Notes under the pieces: generated by a model
What the model was told of the DNA's origin: nothing
Databases searched by the model: none
What the model saw: the letters and a program-made list of their open reading frames with translations, nothing else
NCBI GenBank assembly: GCA_003254885.1
Contig: QANT01009022.1
Span: forward strand, 18,047-82,046
Length of the DNA: 64,000 nucleotides
Direction: 5' to 3'
From: Purshia tridentata
Lineage: Eukaryota > Streptophyta > Magnoliopsida > Rosales > Rosaceae
Made by a program: the position numbers and the translations under genes
Shown: one piece after another, positions 37,991 to 50,459 of the stretch
How positions within the stretch are numbered: the first letter of the stretch is position 1
Layout: each line of letters opens with the position of its first letter

Positions 37991-39680
37991 TGTATGGTTT
38001 CAGTGATTATTTTCTTTTCTTGTCAACATAGATTAAATTTTTATGGGTTTTTTTTATTTTTTTATTTTAAAAAAAAATTTTATGGGTTTTTACATTTTGT
38101 GAATGGTTTTCTTCAAATTTAGTAGCTGAATTTTAACCTATGTTCTAATTTTGTATTTGAAATTTAATTTATCTTAATTGCATACCGAAAGATTTATTTT
38201 GTTTTTTAAAAGTACTCAATTGAATTTCTATTAATATTGTTAACATAAAGTTAAGGGCAATCTAGTCACTTTAAAATATTATACATTAATTTACTTTTTA
38301 CATGTTTAGAAAATAGTTTAAAATTATTTTGTATTCCAATCTCAAAACTTATGCTCTGATACCATTTTAACTGTCATGTATCAAACCAGAGCTTAAAAGG
38401 TTTGGGCACATAACAACTGCCATATTGACCATCTAATCTTAGCATGAATTACCAAGCTCTAGTAACTCATTTCTAGAACCAAATAATCAATGTTAAAATT
38501 GAATTTTATTTTTAATGCTTAGCTGAATCAGAAATAAATTATCAGCACAGAATATAAAGATTGCTAAATTAAATGAAATATGTAAAATAAAATCAACCCC
38601 TAAGATTAGCGAAATCAAGTATAACCTTGAAAACATTTTTATACATTAAAGAGCCAAGATAAATAAAAAACCATTTTTTACAAAAATAAATTACGAAATA
38701 AGATTATAATATTCGACTTCTAGGATTCTAATTGCCATATCCTCACCATGATGCCTCCTCTATTCAACTACTCTGCAAAATGAACTCCTACACCATGAAA
38801 TGGTATACCAGGTCACATGACAAATTTGGTAAGCTATAAAGCTCTTGTTAATGAAACTGACTTATACACAACCACATACGAATACAACACAACATAAAAC
38901 AATACTAAAGACTAGTCGTAGTCAAATATAACCACAAGGAAAGGTCATGAACACATTACAAACCAAGCATGCATATAAAGCATACATGAACAAGCTGAAG
39001 TAAAATATAAGTACATGCACTACAATCGGGTAACAAAAATACCAACCCTAACCTAAAAGACTAAATTAGGAAAGTTCAACAATATAAACTCATGTACTGA
39101 TCAACCACACAAAAGGACCAACTACTTTGAATGATAAAGGAAACTCAATTAGGTAGCGAGAGTAACCATTTCTGGTAAGTACCCCATAAGCTAGACTCCC
39201 AACCGGAAAAATTGACTACCTCATCCGTACAAACTCCTAATATATACTAATTAGAGTTAACAAATAACATAAGCATATACTTTTAAGTGTGATTTATTAA
39301 CACTTAGGTATATTATGAAAGAAGCCTAATAGCTAATTAAGGGAACAAGAAGGCACATAGGTGAAGTTTGTAGTCCTTAATTTAATTATTTAACATTTTA
39401 GTCAATGATTTGGATCCTCTCATAAGCACTATAATCTCATAATCTTACAAATCTTTTAATTATGTATTGCAACGTGTCTTTTATAAAATTTTATGACTCA
39501 CACTCATTTAGATATATAATTACCCAATTAAATAATTAAAAAAAAAACATGTGCAATCCAACCACATAACCATAAGCCCAGCCCACCCTCCTTCCTCAAA
39601 CTTTCCAACTGACCATTGCAGTCAGGAAGAGAAACTGGTTGGATAAACAAGAAGAGACGAGGATGATGATGAGGAGGAGG

Positions 39681-39723
<43 letters not shown>

Positions 39724-41014
39724 GATGAGGCAGAATGAGATGCAAAGAGTTGGACTTATGCTGTTTGTTAAACTTTTTCAAAATTAACAAATCAGGGTTC
39801 TACTCATTCCTCTTATTTAAAAAACTGGGTTTTAAAATTCTTTTTGGTATTTAATAAATTTGGGACTTGGTTTCTTAAATTCATGTTTACTGAAAGATTA
39901 AAATTTTCTAATTTTATGTAGTTGGATTACACTTTTTTTTTATTATTTATTTTGATTTGATAATTATAACTCTAAATAAGCATGAACCATCAAATTTTAT
40001 AAACGACACGTGAAACTATATAATTAAAACATTAACAAGATTAGGAGATTAGAGTGTTTAGGAAAAGATCCTGATCCACATTCTAGAATAGACAAAAGGG
40101 AAAATGAGATTTAAAAAAGAATAAAAATGTCCAAACATGAAACACTAACACTTGTGAAACCTGATTTGGATTAATTGCATTGGGTAAAATGCTCACAATT
40201 AGTATGCAACCTTTTTTAAAGGCCAGAATTTGAGTGGGGGACGCGTCCCCCTAGTCCTCACGTGGCTGATCACATGATACATTGTTTTTAAACCATTTTA
40301 CTGCATATTCTATTGGATTTTATCCTAAGCTTACAAGTAACCTTAAACTTCAAAATTAAAGTTAAGGAAAATACAAGCACAAAAAAAGAACAAAGAGCTG
40401 AGAGAGAGAGTTTTCTAGTGAGAAAAATGTATTTTTGATTTCATTCCAATTGTTTGGAAACATAATCAACTTGAATTCGGGACAGCTATTCGAAATCTTA
40501 GTGAAAGACTGGATTTGTTATCTCATGTGTTTCCAATTGAAAAAAATCCATTTATAAATCAATATATTTTTTACTCTATTTAGGATTTAGAAATAGGGAA
40601 ATTAATAATAAAAATAATACAAAAATAATATAAATATTTTTGATTTCATTCCAATTGTTTGAACTCTACTACAACTTCTTAATATACAAGATAGATAAAG
40701 TGCTTTTACAAAATATCTAATGGAGGTTATCTCATCCCATTAAAAGAGAGTTTGAATGTCAAACCTTCCAACCTTAAAAGTCTAAGCGTATCTCTAAGGT
40801 AATGATGATTTAGACACCTATATGTGAGCATGTTGATCTTACCATAATACTTAGTAACTAAGTAAAAGCAAACATTTAATATATACAAAAAGATGTCAAA
40901 CTTTTTGTCTTTAGTTGACTTCAATCAATTAGACATTAACTTCAACATATTCTTGTTGTGAATTCTCATTAACGAAACAAGTTAGAGTGATTCCATTAAT
41001 ATACTTCTAGAAGT
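37991..41014. other. upstream flank of the LNK2-B block; no gene seen
   Basis: This stretch is the counterpart of 25000-27050. It holds no recognisable exon. About 750 bases around 39240-40030 have no counterpart in the copy A flank and include a GAT/ATC trinucleotide microsatellite at 39661-39723. That microsatellite creates an open frame of isoleucines on the minus strand with no coding value. Confidence 0.55.
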
Positions 41015-41317
41015 GATCTCTTTCTTTTTTTTTTCTTTTTTTTTTCGCTAAATGGTCCATGTACTATGTATGAGTTGCACTTTGGTCTCCGTTATTTCAA
41101 TTTATATTTTTTAAGAACAGTATTTTTATTAATATCACAATCATGTCTAACTTGTCAAAATCGATGATCTCTTTCTTTTTTTTTTCTTTTTTTTTTTCGC
41201 TAAATGGTCCATGTACTATTTATGAGTTGCACTTTGGTCTCCGTTATTTCAATTTATATTTTTTAAGAACAGTATTTTTCTTAATATCACAATCATGTCT
41301 AACTTGTCAAAATCGAG
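41015..41317. repeat. 151-bp tandem duplication
   Basis: The unit starting GATCTCTTTCTTTTTTTTTT and containing GGTCCATGTACTAT, GAGTTGCACTTTGGTCTCC and AATATCACAATCATGTC appears at 41015-41165 and again, almost unchanged, at 41166-41317. A diverged single copy lies in the copy A flank at about 27085-27215. The near identity indicates recent duplication, right at the border of the third LNK2 fragment. Confidence 0.8.
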
Positions 41318-41327
41318 ACAAAAAAGC

Positions 41328-41461
41328 TTAATAGGCTGGGTGGCATCAAATTCTTGGTACAATTTCTTATTGTTGTGATAATCATCACTTGCCTTGGGGT
41401 AAGGCACAATATGGTCATCACTCTCACCTGCCTCACCCCATATTATGTTTGCAAGCTGAAA
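41328..41461 (-). pseudogene. LNK2: third LNK2 copy: truncated exon 2 fragment
   Basis: On the minus strand, after a proper acceptor (TTTTCAG at 41462 onward), the frame reads LANIIWGEAGESDDHIVPYP, followed by sequence parallel to copy B exon 2. Similarity stops abruptly at about 41330, near the middle of exon 2, where the 151-bp tandem repeat begins. On the other side, similarity to the copy B intron continues to about 41740, including the GAGAGA tract. No other LNK2 exon accompanies it. It is closest to copy B (SDDYHN shared), so it probably arose from the same duplication process or a later partial one. Confidence 0.85.
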
Positions 41462-42025
41462 AGCACAATAGATCATTAAACATTACCATAAGACATGAGA
41501 AGAATGATAATAAAAAAATATCAGTGAGAAGTTGATATAAATATATTCAAAAAATCATTAAATTACAAATAGTTATGTCAATTTAGTATTGTATGACTAC
41601 TCGAGATTGTGTACATAAGAGAGAGGGAGAGAGAGAATATCAAACGTTGCATGAAAGTTTGTTTCTTATAAAATAAAAATAAAAAATCAAACATTGCATG
41701 AGGATTAATGCATGCTGGTTACAAAACATAAAACTCAAAGATGGTTACATTATAATCATAACACATTGTACAACTATTAGATTGTGTACCAGTTTCCGCG
41801 CAAATGAGTTCGTCTTGTGGTTTACATGAAGGGATGCAGCCAAGGAGGGAAATTTCCAACAAAAATTTCGACCAAAGTTTGATTTCACTAGGATTTAGAC
41901 AAAATCGACAAAAATTGTTATCAAATTATAGAAATTTTAAATAAAACTTTAGCATATACTTATTTAACATATTATCTACAAATAATTACCCAAACACCCA
42001 TTTTGAGTTTTCCAATGTTTATTTA

Positions 42026-44616
42026 GTCTAGTTTTTGAACTGTATTCCCAATGGGTCCAATTTTTTTTTGCAGCCCATTTGTTTTTTTCCCCCGGCCCAC
42101 TTCTTTTTCACTCCGTTTGTCTCCGTCTCTCTCTGCCTTTCTCATTTCTCTCTCTTTATCCCTCACCATAACTCTCTCACTCCAAAAAAGGTCAACATCA
42201 CCAAGAACTGGAACAAGATCAAGAACTGCCTTGACGATAACAATGTCTGCTCCACTTTTCACGGCAAGTGGTTTTTTCTTTTATGGGTAGGTATATTTTT
42301 TTTCAATTGATTGCTAGAGATCTGAAATTTAGATTTCTTGGGCAAATTTGGTTGGATATTGATCTGAGTTCTTTTTCCCTTCAGATTTTAGTATAAAAGA
42401 GCTTTTAAGCCCTTTTGCTGAGGTCAATCTGCCTACAGAATGAATAGGCGGTTTGCAAGAATCTATCACTGGCAACAAAAGGTGTTTTCTCTTCTTTCTT
42501 GATAGAGGTTGGCAGATGCTTGGGGTCCCCTCCTAGTAACCTCCGCTCCAATGGCTGCTTTTGTTGGCTAGAAAGACTTTGTTTATGAATTTGGTTTATG
42601 GGGTATTTTTTAATTTGTATTTCAATTTGGGTGTTGCTAACTTTTGTGCCTATATGTGTTCTTGTATTTGATATGCAATTTGTTCATGTGTTTGGTTTTT
42701 AGTCTTGGATTTCTTTGATATTGGATTGGGATTTTTGTTTCGTTTCTGAATGTTGGTTATGGCTATTCATTGATTTTGATTTGGGTGTTGCTAATTTTTT
42801 CTCTTGCACTTGCTCCATTGAGATCTGATTATGGGTCCTTCCCATGATATCATTTTGATTTAATTTTGGTTTTACAGTAACAATACGGTGATTGTTACTG
42901 CCCGACAGTAACAATGACACTGCCTAAAAATGGAAAAGTTACTGTAGCGCTACAGTAACGCTGCTACAGTTACTGTAGCACATGATTTTTTAAAAAATGG
43001 GCCGGCAAGGTTATATCTTTCTGTATTTGGGCTTAATGAACTATAGAAGTGTCCAAATGGACTTATCAACCAATATCCCTATTATCTACTACATTTATAA
43101 AAAACATTGAAGGAACCAACCATATTTTAGGTTTCATGTAATATAAAGTGAATATAATGCGCGCTGAAAGCAAATCCTATTAAATAAAATCAATATAATA
43201 AATAAATGAAAATAGTATATTCTTTATTACTTTATAATATATACACTAAATCTTATATACCATATACCAGATAATCTATATTCTATATTTGATCTTTAAG
43301 ATTTAATATAGGATATTAGGGTTTAGGCCCTTTAGGTTATTTATTATTATTATTTTTATATAAAAATGTATTAGGAATTTAAAATTGGGTGATTTTTTTT
43401 TAAGCCCATTTCAAAAAATTTACTGTTTATCCGGCCAGGTGCTACAGTGAATTACTGTAGCGGCCCACTTTTAAAAAATCCGTTACTACAGTAATGGCGT
43501 TACTGTAGCAGTGTTACTGTAGCCCTACAGTACCTTTGAGAATTGTTACTGTTTAACAGTAACAATTCATACTTTGCAAAAAAACTTAAAAATAAAGTAA
43601 CTTATACAAATCTTACATTTTTTTTTTTTGTAAATAAACACATCAAAAATAGCATAAAAATTTTATTTTTTTTTCATATCTAAAAAATTGTTACTATTGG
43701 ACAGTAACAACCACCTTATTGTTACTATCATTCAGTAGTAATCACCTTATTGCTATTGTCATGCTATAGCAATTATCTTATTGCTACTGTCATGCAGTAA
43801 TAATTACCTTATTATTACTTTTAGACAGTAACAATTACTTGACAGAATGAACTGAAAAACCCAAAATAAAACGAGACCCTTATTATATCAAACAAGTTCA
43901 TCAAGAAAAACAAAGAATACTAGTAGTGACTAACCATAAACAAGTGTTCAAATTACATTCTTACCCAGATCTTCATCAGTATGTGTGAAGTCCTCACTGA
44001 TGTTTAAAAGAGAATCCAACATATACATCATTCGTTGTGATATAATCATTAGCTTTATTAGATTCCAACCTTTGAATAATGAAGTAGCAAAAGAAGTCCA
44101 TCATTTTACGGAAGTGATTGATCAAGCGGCGCCTTATGCCTTAGGGGTCAATCCTCTTAATTAAGCACAGGAAAATAGTCCCCCAAGTTTGGTTTCCCGG
44201 CCTCTTCCATTATAGCCCACACGAGCTCCTTGAAATCTCTTGTTGTTTCGCTACTCGAATCTGCCACATATCCACAAAGAAGATGGTAGGCGATAGCAAA
44301 TCGAGCGAAATTTGGAAAGCAGCCCAAAATATATATTCATAGCCTTAACCTTTACCATGCTTTTGTGAACATGAGCTATGAGCTCTTGCACTTTCGCCCA
44401 ATGGCTGCCTTGGTTGGCATCAAGAATCTTAGTGGTGAACACAGAGTAAGGAGAGAGAAATGAGAGGGGAGTAGGAGAGACATGAAGAGAGAGACGGAAT
44501 GAGAGACGGAAAAGTGATGAAAAATTAAAAGTGGGCCGGACAAAAATAAGGTGGAGTGGCTGGAATATTCAATTAAATAGGTGGGTCTCAAAGGAAATAA
44601 GAGTCTAAAACTGGAC
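42026..44616. mobile_element. putative long-TIR (Mutator/Pack-MULE-like) element
   Basis: The two ends are inverted relatives. The left starts GTCTAGTTTTTGAACTGTAT and the right, inverted, starts GTCCAGTTTTAGACTCTTAT. Both are followed by CGGCCCACTT and a long CT-rich tract (CCGTCTCTCTC, CTCATTTCTCTCTC), giving ends of about 200 bp at roughly 70 percent likeness by eye. Between them lie short open frames of unknown origin and two clusters of GTTACTG/CAGTAAC motifs. I could not settle a 9-bp target duplication. A Pack-MULE carrying gene pieces is possible but not shown. Confidence 0.45.
42860..43840. repeat. clusters of GTTACTG / CAGTAAC inverted motifs
   Basis: At least twenty copies of GTTACTG, its inverse CAGTAAC, or the extended GTTACTGTAGC / GCTACAGTAAC form occur in two clusters (about 42875-42985 and 43440-43840) within the putative element. 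Many are paired to form short stems, for example GTTACTGTAGCGCTACAGTAAC. The stretch between them is AT-rich. These may be subterminal binding repeats. Confidence 0.7.
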
Positions 44617-46240
44617 TTTATAATCATTTACTTTTTATATTTTATATAGTTAATATACTAAAATTATTATAATAAAGGGTTAATTTTTAAGGTATAAGAT
44701 TTCAGACTTTATAGTTTATGGGTATAAGGTTATGGTGGATAATACCAATTACCGATCTTTATGGGATCCACTCTCCATCGTATCTCAATGATCGAAAGGT
44801 CCCTCCTTAAGGATCATCATCACAAAAAATTAGGCAAATCGATAACTATTTGGTTATCTTAACTATGCAAACAAATATCTTTAAATATTGTTACTGCTAA
44901 TCAAATGACAAAAAATTTTTCGATTTGGATGAATTTTTTGCATGACTGATCTTTAAATGATTTCATAAAACATGGACGATTTCAATCATTAAATGATGAG
45001 ATTGAAATAAGATGCGCATGTCAATTGACCTTTTTAAAAATAAAAATAAAATTTTTAATAATTTATTTGTTCTAAAATAAGGGTGGTGAGAAAGTGGATT
45101 GCTAAAAAATAAAGGTGCAATTTTTTATTAATTCTAATTATTCTATTTTACCTTTTTATTCTTTATTAATAAATAATGTTATCGGTTCTTATTTTGTAAG
45201 TAGGGGTAGTTTTATAATTTACAAATTTAACTAATCTACTCCTCTTGCTGGGTTTACATGTATAGGTAAGGTATACGATATAGAGTTTATGGTTTAAGGC
45301 TTTGGGTAAATAATATTTATAAGTATAGGAAAATAATACTTATAAACTATATTATATAGGAAAATAATATTTATTCTAGATGACCTTGGAGTTAATTTTG
45401 GTGAATTATTTTGAATTTTGTGGATTTAAGTGAATTATTGAGGAACAGTAAAATTCATTAGGACTTATAAAACATCTGTAAATGGAATAAAAAATCCAAA
45501 CCCCAAACAACTAAAATAGTAAAACACAAAAATAAAAAATGAACAAAACTAACCCAAATGACCAAACCCAGTCACTCTCTCGAAACCTTTTCATTCTCTC
45601 TCTCTCAATCTTTCAGACGTTCTCACACCACCTTCTCTCTCACTCACACACACATACACTTATCTCGCATCTCTCAGCTTTTCACTCTCGATTTACCTCA
45701 CCCAACTCAATCACCGATCTCACTCACACTTGGTCTACCTCACCCAACTCAATTGCCGATCTCGCCAATGTCGTTGTCAACCTTTAACCTCCATTTGTCG
45801 CCTCCATCACACCGCCTCTCTCTAGCAACGAGACTGGGCTCCTCCTCCCCTCTTTCCCTTTGGTCTCCGCCTCCCAAACACTTAGTCAAAAACCCCTTGC
45901 AAGCTCACCCTCATTGTCTAGCCACCTCCCTTGTGAGCTCACTCCCAAAAATGGTTGAGAGAATTAAACCGGACCAAACCCTTAACGGTCTAGTTTGTTT
46001 AGCTTTCTCTCCTTCCTTCTCAGTGTTCAGCACTTACCAAACCAGATCAGTAGGGCACTTCCAACGTGGCGCACGATTCTAGGGGTAAATCGAGCAACAC
46101 CGGACTGTGCCTACCCCTAGTATGACATATATCAACACATGAAACATAAGCAAATAGGAAATTTTGAAAACTGGTCCCTATTTGTATTCATTAACAATGC
46201 CCTAATAGCACGTAGCTCTTGGTTGGACCAACATGCACAT
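44617..46240. other. intergenic; no supported gene
   Basis: The stretch is AT-rich. A 174-codon open frame at 45558-46082 is dominated by Ser, Leu, His and Pro from a CTCTCACTC-rich sequence. It has no family motif and no splice context, so I do not call it a gene. Around 44750-45010 there is a dispersed sequence also seen near 6300-6480 and 51700-51950 (CAAATCGATAACTATTTGG-like, with GGGATCC), probably an old MITE family. Confidence 0.5.
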
Positions 46241-46639
46241 TAGGGATGGCAAAATTCTCTGTTCTCGAAATTTCCTGTGGGGACCCACCTCGATTAAGCC
46301 GGTATGATAATATCATCCCTGTCTCGCCTCACCTTGTATACTTGTTTAATAAATAATAATAAAAATTATATAATTACATTTTTAATTTTTTATCTTAATT
46401 TTTGTTATCTTTAAAATTTAATGGTATCATTTTTATAATTTATTGTTGCTATAACGTAATATGATTAATTTTAATATATTTCATCTATACTATATTATGT
46501 ATTTATGTTTATTTTGTATGTTATTAATTAAAAAATTATTTTGTAAAAAAAATAATAAAGGCCCTGAATACCCGATGGAGAACCAATTACCCAACGTGGC
46601 AGGTATGGTATTAACAAACCTGTTCCATTGTCATCCTTA
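46241..46639. mobile_element. hAT-like non-autonomous element
   Basis: The left end reads TAGGGATGGCAAAATTCTC. The right end, inverted, reads TAAGGATGACAATGG, an hAT-type terminus pair. The interior has CTGTGGGGACCC and CCCGATGGAGAACC motifs typical of this family. The target duplication is degraded, suggesting an old insertion. It has no coding capacity. Confidence 0.6.
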
Positions 46640-48048
46640 CACACAAGGTATGCATAGTGCAAATGTTAAACTCATCACATAATAAGTAAAAGTTACATAT
46701 TACATTATTGCAGCACCTATTTTGTGCTGCTTAGATCTCAATGCCCATGATGTTGTACTTGCATTGCAATTGTTTGGTACTATTCTTCTTTGTACTAAAA
46801 GCACCTCTATTTGGTTTCGTACAACGGTATAGGACAAAGATCAAGGTTATCACAGCATGCATAGCGTGGTGATGACTGATGAGCATCTTTATTCACATTT
46901 TGCATCCGTTGTATAATTGTCTGTTGCTAAATTAGGGAATGGATAAGCTCAATGCTGGTAGCTAACTTCTTGTCTTCTTAGGTCATTCACTTTGCCACCT
47001 AACAGAATGATGAAATAAAATCTGGCCCATTATCGTTGGTAAGTGACTTTCTTGTGCTGCATTTCTGGGTATAGATACACCAACCATGAAATTACGAAAT
47101 TGTATATTGGGGCTAAATTATTTTTAAACAAAAAAAAGAGAAAAAAGCAAATAATGGAGAATTATTGCACTTTTGCCACCTAACCCATCACAAATAACAA
47201 AAATGTCATTCAACATAAAATACAAAGAAAAAAATATGTATGAGCTTCAATTTAATAATTCGCTTGTTAGCTTGATAGAAAGCTTCTCTTGTACGGAATA
47301 AGACAGAAAAAGAGAGGAAAAAGAAAAGTAAAGAAGGGTGTGTCAGAAATGGCTCACTTATTAATATGAGGGACCTTTTTTTGTTACATATATATATTTT
47401 TTTCTGCAAGAAAGAAAAAGCTTAACTTAATATATATTTTTAAAAGTAGGTGAATTAATATATTAAAAGAATATTGTGTTAATCTATGTGTCATTTTGTC
47501 ATAAACATTTAAATTTTCAAAAATTTATAACTTTAATGAATAAAGTAAATGACTAGAGTAGATATTTATTTATTTATTTAATGCTCACGTTAGCTCCAAA
47601 CACAATAGTTAGGTGTATAGGAAAGTGAGTGATGTGACTTTTATGTATTTAATACTCATTCGGATCACATGCTCTTATTTTGCAAAGTGTGGTGAGACTA
47701 CATGTATATATGTATTTCTATTTTTACTTATTTTTATCTCTCACAAACATGTAAGATGATAATTTTGAAAGAATATTAATTTAATATATATTGTTAGTTT
47801 ATTTAACAATTACATAAAATTTGTTGTTATGTGGTCTACTTGTCAATGGGATATTATCAAACACTTATTCAAAAATATCCAATCAATGTCACTTGTAAAA
47901 GAAGGGATTGAAATTATGCAAAATAACATGTTCATATCAGAAATCAAAAAAATTAAGATCTTCACTATTCAAACACATATATAACCACAAATTAATAAAT
48001 TTGTCATAACTTTCTAAGGGACAATAATTGAAAGGTCAAAATAGGAAA
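46640..48048. other. intergenic; nothing recognised
   Basis: AT-rich sequence with no motif-bearing open frame, RNA gene or clear repeat boundaries on either strand. Confidence 0.5.
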
Positions 48049-48824
48049 GAAGGCCCCGTTTGTTTTACAGGACTGTCTTGGCATGGACTAACTATAGGGA
48101 CTGGCATGGATTGGCTTGGCATGGACTAAGTTAGCTAAGAACTGTCTTTATGTTTGGTGCAATGTAGGACTAAAATAATAAAAATCAAAATTTGCCAAAA
48201 AGGAACCCTAAAATCTAATTCATCACTCTCCTGTAAAATCTCATCATATGTAGACCATCAAAGCCAAACTCCAAAAAACCCAAACTCAATACACAACCAA
48301 ACATGAACAAAATAAAAACAAAAACATGAAGAACCCATAAACTAAATGCAAAAATGAACAAGATCATAAAAGCCCAGAAACTCAAATAAGAAGATATAAA
48401 TTCTTGAAATAAAATAAAATTCGTACAAGCTTCTGCAAGAGGGCTCAAATCCCAGGTCGCACTTGCTTGGCATCGACAACATTGAAGGGAGGAAGTCGAA
48501 GTCTTGGAGAAGAGGGTTGGCTTCGTCTACAGCAGCAGAGGCAGCCATTAGAGGAGCAAAAGTGAGAGAGTGAAGGGTAGGAGGTGGTGGATTTGTGGTG
48601 AGGCAGGAAGAAAAAGAGGAAGACGAGAGAAGACAAGGAAAAAAGGGGTTCTTAGCTAAACCCCTACTTTCTGATGGGTTTCACTAAGCCCACCTAAGGA
48701 AGCTCATTTAAGTTGAACAGGACTCCTTAAGACCCGGTTTTTTGAAACCCAAGCTCACCAAACATAAGCTTAAAGTCTTAACTAAGTCAATCCTTGTTAA
48801 GAAGGTGAAACAAACGAGGCCGAA
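48049..48824. mobile_element. 770-bp MITE with GGCC(C/T)CGTTTGTTT ends
   Basis: The element spans 48052-48821. The left end reads GGCCCCGTTTGTTTTACAGG and the right end, inverted, reads GGCCTCGTTTGTTTCACC, with GAA on both sides (48049-48051 and 48822-48824). The ends resemble PIF/Harbinger or hAT-like MITEs; the 3-bp flank favours the former, though GAA is not the usual TWA. The open frames inside have no recognisable domain. The right 50 bp also appear after the N at 49590. Confidence 0.65.
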
Positions 48825-50417
48825 GTGTTTTTCATTGGTTGGTAATTATCTGTACTATAAAGGGTAACTCGGTCATTTAGAGGAACTTGTACTGTGAAGT
48901 GTCGTACCGGTATCTCGGACACTATAAAGTTTGATCCCAAACCCACCGATCAATTATAAGCCCAACAATCATTAATAAATTAATGAGATTCTTAAAAATA
49001 AGCACAAGCTTAACATTGCTACAAAATAAGTCGTTCTGTGCTTGAGCACAGACACCAGACGTGAGAGAGAGAGAGAGTCACCTTCACAAAGCTCAGCTGC
49101 TGATTGAAGGTTCCTGCTCAAAGTGAAGTGAAGTTTAAGGAACTGAGAGTGCGCGTCAACTGTCACCGGAATAATTTTGAGTTGGCCAAGTCAACTTTCC
49201 GGCGAAGCTGTCAAGCTTAGATTTCCAAGCCGGCAATCATTTTCGGTAATTCGAAGCATTTCTGTGTATAATTTCGATGTTTGACTTGTCAAAATTTCCG
49301 GCGAATAAAAATCTATTACGAATTATTTTAGTCTACGCTGTTTGCATTAGAACTCCCTCTACTTACTTTTGAACCTTGACTCTTTTTTTTTAAATCTTTC
49401 TTGTTAGTGCTGATTTTCCTGTTAGTAATAAAAAGTGACCAAATGAAAATGGAAAATAGATATTGTATGCAGGCTTGTGTGTATGAATTGTATGCTTCAT
49501 TTTAATGTAACCTATGCGTTGACTCTGTGTTATTAGCTCTTGATTATCAAGAATTTTGAAGCTTTAATACAAACTATAATTATGAAATTNAAAGTCTTAA
49601 CTAAGTCAATCCTTGTTAAGAAGGTGAAACAAACGAGGCCGAAGTGTTTTTCATTGGTTGGTAATTATCTGTACTATAAAGGGTAACTCGGTCATTTAGA
49701 GGAACTTGTACTGTGAAGTGTCGTACCGGTATCTCGGACACTATAAAGTTTGATCCCAAACCCACCGATCAATTATAAGCCCAACAATCATTAATAAATT
49801 AATGAGATTCTTAAAAATAAGCACAAGCTTAACATTGCTACAAAATAAGTCGTTCTGTGCTTGAGCACAGACACCAGACGTGAGAGAGAGAGAGAGAGAG
49901 AGAGTCACCTTCACAAAGCTCAGCTGCTGATTGAAGGTTCCTGCTCAAAGTGAAGTGAAGTTTAAGGAACTGAGAGTGCGCGTCAACTGTCACCGGAATA
50001 ATTTTGAGTTGGCCAAGTCAACTTTCCGGCGAAGCTGTCAAACTTAGTTTTCCAAGCCGGCAATCATTTCCGGTAATTCGAAGCATTTCTGTGTATAATT
50101 TCGATGTTTGACTTGTCAAAATATCCGGCGAATGAAAATCTATTACGAATTATTTTTGTCTACGCTGTTTGCATTAGAACTCTCTCTGCTTACGTTTGAA
50201 CCTTGACTCTTTTTTTTTTAAATCTTTCTTGTTAGTGCTGATTTTCCTGTTAGTAATAAAAAGTGACCAAATGAAAATGGAAAATAGATATTGTATGCAG
50301 GCTTGTGTGTATGAATTGTATGCTTCATTTTAATGTAACCTATGCGTTGACTCTGTGTTATTAGCTCTTGATTATCAAGAATTTTGAAGCTTTAATGCAA
50401 ACTATAATTATGAAATT
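48772..50417. repeat. direct duplication of about 820 bp joined by a single N
   Basis: 48772-49589 is repeated at 49591-50417 with very few differences, mostly the length of a GA run and a T run plus scattered single bases. The unit begins inside the right end of the 770-bp MITE and includes the probable promoter and leader of the GRDP gene. A lone N at 49590 joins the copies. The structure is what two overlapping contigs or haplotypes look like when they are placed end to end. Confidence 0.9.
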
Positions 50418-50459
50418 ACTGATTTTTTTATTAATTTTTTTTTTTAGAGAAACTGAGAG

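Noticed and set aside
39596-39790. Isoleucine-rich minus-strand frame
   Set aside because: Produced by a GAT/ATC microsatellite, not a membrane protein.
45558-46082. 174-codon open frame between repeats
   Set aside because: Composition follows a CTCTCAC-rich tract (Ser, His, Leu, Pro); no domain, no splice context, and an overlapping frame of similar composition. Not supportable as a gene.
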